Origin: Treponema sp.
Lineage (GTDB): Bacteria; Spirochaetota; Spirochaetia; Treponematales; Treponemataceae
Assembly (NCBI GenBank): GCA_024699205.1
Contig: JAILQA010000007.1
Coordinates: forward strand, 1 to 6,380
Length of the DNA stretch: 6,380 nucleotides
Direction: 5' to 3'
Shown: positions 5,863 through 6,380 of the stretch, in pieces
Layout of the letters: each line of letters begins with the position of its first letter
Numbering within the stretch: the first letter of the stretch is position 1
Notes under the pieces: model-generated
Databases searched by the model: none
The model's input: only the letters and a program-made list of their open reading frames with translations
What the model was told of the DNA's origin: nothing
Translations under genes and position numbers: made by a program

Positions 5863-6380
5863 ATGAAAAATAACTTTTTTAAATTTAGTTTTATTTTGTT
5901 TTTGCTGGCACTTTTAACGGGGTGTCCTAAAGCAACTGATAACGGCGGAAACACAGACGAACCGCCAGCACCTAAAGAAACATTAACCGAAAAGATTGCT
6001 GCTGCAAAAGACAGTATCGATTTTGAAAATGCAACGATTGATGAAGATGCAGTGGTTTCAAAGGCTATTCTTATAAAGAATCTCAATTTGAACGGAAAAC
6101 AGCTTACACTTGAAGCAAGTGGCATTGAATTAGAGAATGTTCAGAATGCAGTGATTGTAGTAGACAAAAAAGTTGGAGAAGGTGATGTTACTCTTACAAA
6201 TTGTTCTATTGCAAAGCTTGAGGTTTATGGTGGTGGTGCAAACAGTATTCACATTAATAAATCAAATATTGCTTCTGTAGAAGTAAAGAAAGACAATGTG
6301 AATACTGTTTGCACCACCACCATAAACCTCAAGCTTTGCAATAGAACAATTTGTAAGAGTAACATCACCTTCTCCAACTT
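5863..6380 (+). CDS. Secreted lipoprotein with beta-helix-like repeats (3' end missing, fold-back at edge)
   Basis: An open frame from ATG 5863 to the window edge (172 complete codons, no stop). The signal peptide is of lipoprotein type: KNNFFK, a hydrophobic core, and the lipobox L18-T19-G20-C21, predicting lipid attachment at C21. A Gly/Asn/Pro-rich linker follows (about 22-39). The mature part has repeating units spaced about 20 residues, such as NCSIAKLEVYGGG and NKSNIASVEVKK, with alternating hydrophobic residues as in solenoid or right-handed beta-helix surface proteins. GGAGA at 5851-5855 is a good ribosome site. From residue 145 the frame runs into an exact inverted copy of its own upstream DNA. 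The peptide there (three Cys, CTTTINLKLCNRTICK) no longer fits the pattern and is probably not real protein. The function is unknown; surface or periplasmic display is inferred. Confidence 0.75.
   Translation, partial: MKNNFFKFSFILFLLALLTGCPKATDNGGNTDEPPAPKETLTEKIAAAKDSIDFENATIDEDAVVSKAILIKNLNLNGKQLTLEASGIELENVQNAVIVVDKKVGEGDVTLTNCSIAKLEVYGGGANSIHINKSNIASVEVKKDNVNTVCTTTINLKLCNRTICKSNITFSN
6170..6255 (+). repeat. Left arm of an 86-bp perfect inverted repeat
   Basis: This stretch lies inside the lipoprotein gene and is matched base for base, in reverse complement, by 6295-6380. It encodes sensible in-frame repeat units (VTLTNCSIAKLEVYGGG), so this arm is probably the genuine copy. Confidence 0.95.
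6295..6380 (-). repeat. Right arm of the 86-bp inverted repeat, ending at the window edge
   Basis: It is the exact reverse complement of 6170-6255, with a 39-bp spacer (6256-6294). The match runs to the last base, so its true length may be greater. Position pairs sum to 12550 throughout and no mismatch is seen. The most likely explanation is a fold-back chimera at a contig end; a real palindrome is possible but would be unusual inside a coding sequence. Confidence 0.95.

Noticed and set aside
5838..6125. Minus-strand open frame of 95 codons opposite the lipoprotein
   Set aside because: The plus strand has a promoter, a ribosome site and a lipobox signal peptide in the right order; the minus frame has none of these.
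6170..6380. Inverted repeat as an invertible DNA switch or insertion-sequence terminal repeats
   Set aside because: The 39-bp spacer is too short to hold a promoter cassette or transposase gene, and the repeat runs into the window edge, which fits a fold-back artefact better.

Overview
The window is AT-rich, densely packed bacterial DNA with signal-peptide, outer-membrane and lipoprotein genes. The style suggests a spirochaete, most likely a host-associated Treponema. The grounds are an acidic DDLFG repeat directly after a signal peptide on a porin-like barrel, a lipoprotein with an LTGC lipobox, and the overall base composition. This is inference from protein style; no marker gene is present.

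Layout: (1) positions 1-219 are the 3' end of an unrecognised gene, closed by a strong hairpin at 236-279. (2) Positions 334-4416 hold three plus-strand genes in tight order: a DUF2207 membrane protein with a Gly-rich GGSW tail, a porin-like outer-membrane beta-barrel protein 19 bp downstream, and a HAD-family phosphatase 44 bp further on. No terminator is visible between them, so they may form one operon. (3) After an AT-rich spacer with a promoter-like sequence and a 10-bp tandem repeat comes a 96-residue charged protein of unknown function (4472-4762). (4) On the minus strand, a DMT/EamA-type transporter (4723-5769) converges on that small gene and their 3' ends overlap by 40 bp. (5) A compact divergent region at about 5770-5862 separates the transporter from a plus-strand lipoprotein gene starting at 5863. 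It carries two back-to-back sigma70-like promoters and a perfect 9-4-9 dyad over one of them.

The most striking structure is at the right edge. The last 86 bases (6295-6380) are an exact reverse complement of 6170-6255, separated by 39 bp, inside the lipoprotein reading frame. The repeat runs to the last base of the window, so a fold-back (chimeric) contig end is the leading explanation, and residues after about 145 of the lipoprotein should not be trusted.

I did not find a mobile element, CRISPR array, RNA gene or a clear new multi-gene system. The gene set reads as ordinary envelope and housekeeping functions, with several notable local features: low-complexity insertions, a probable leaderless start and a candidate operator.
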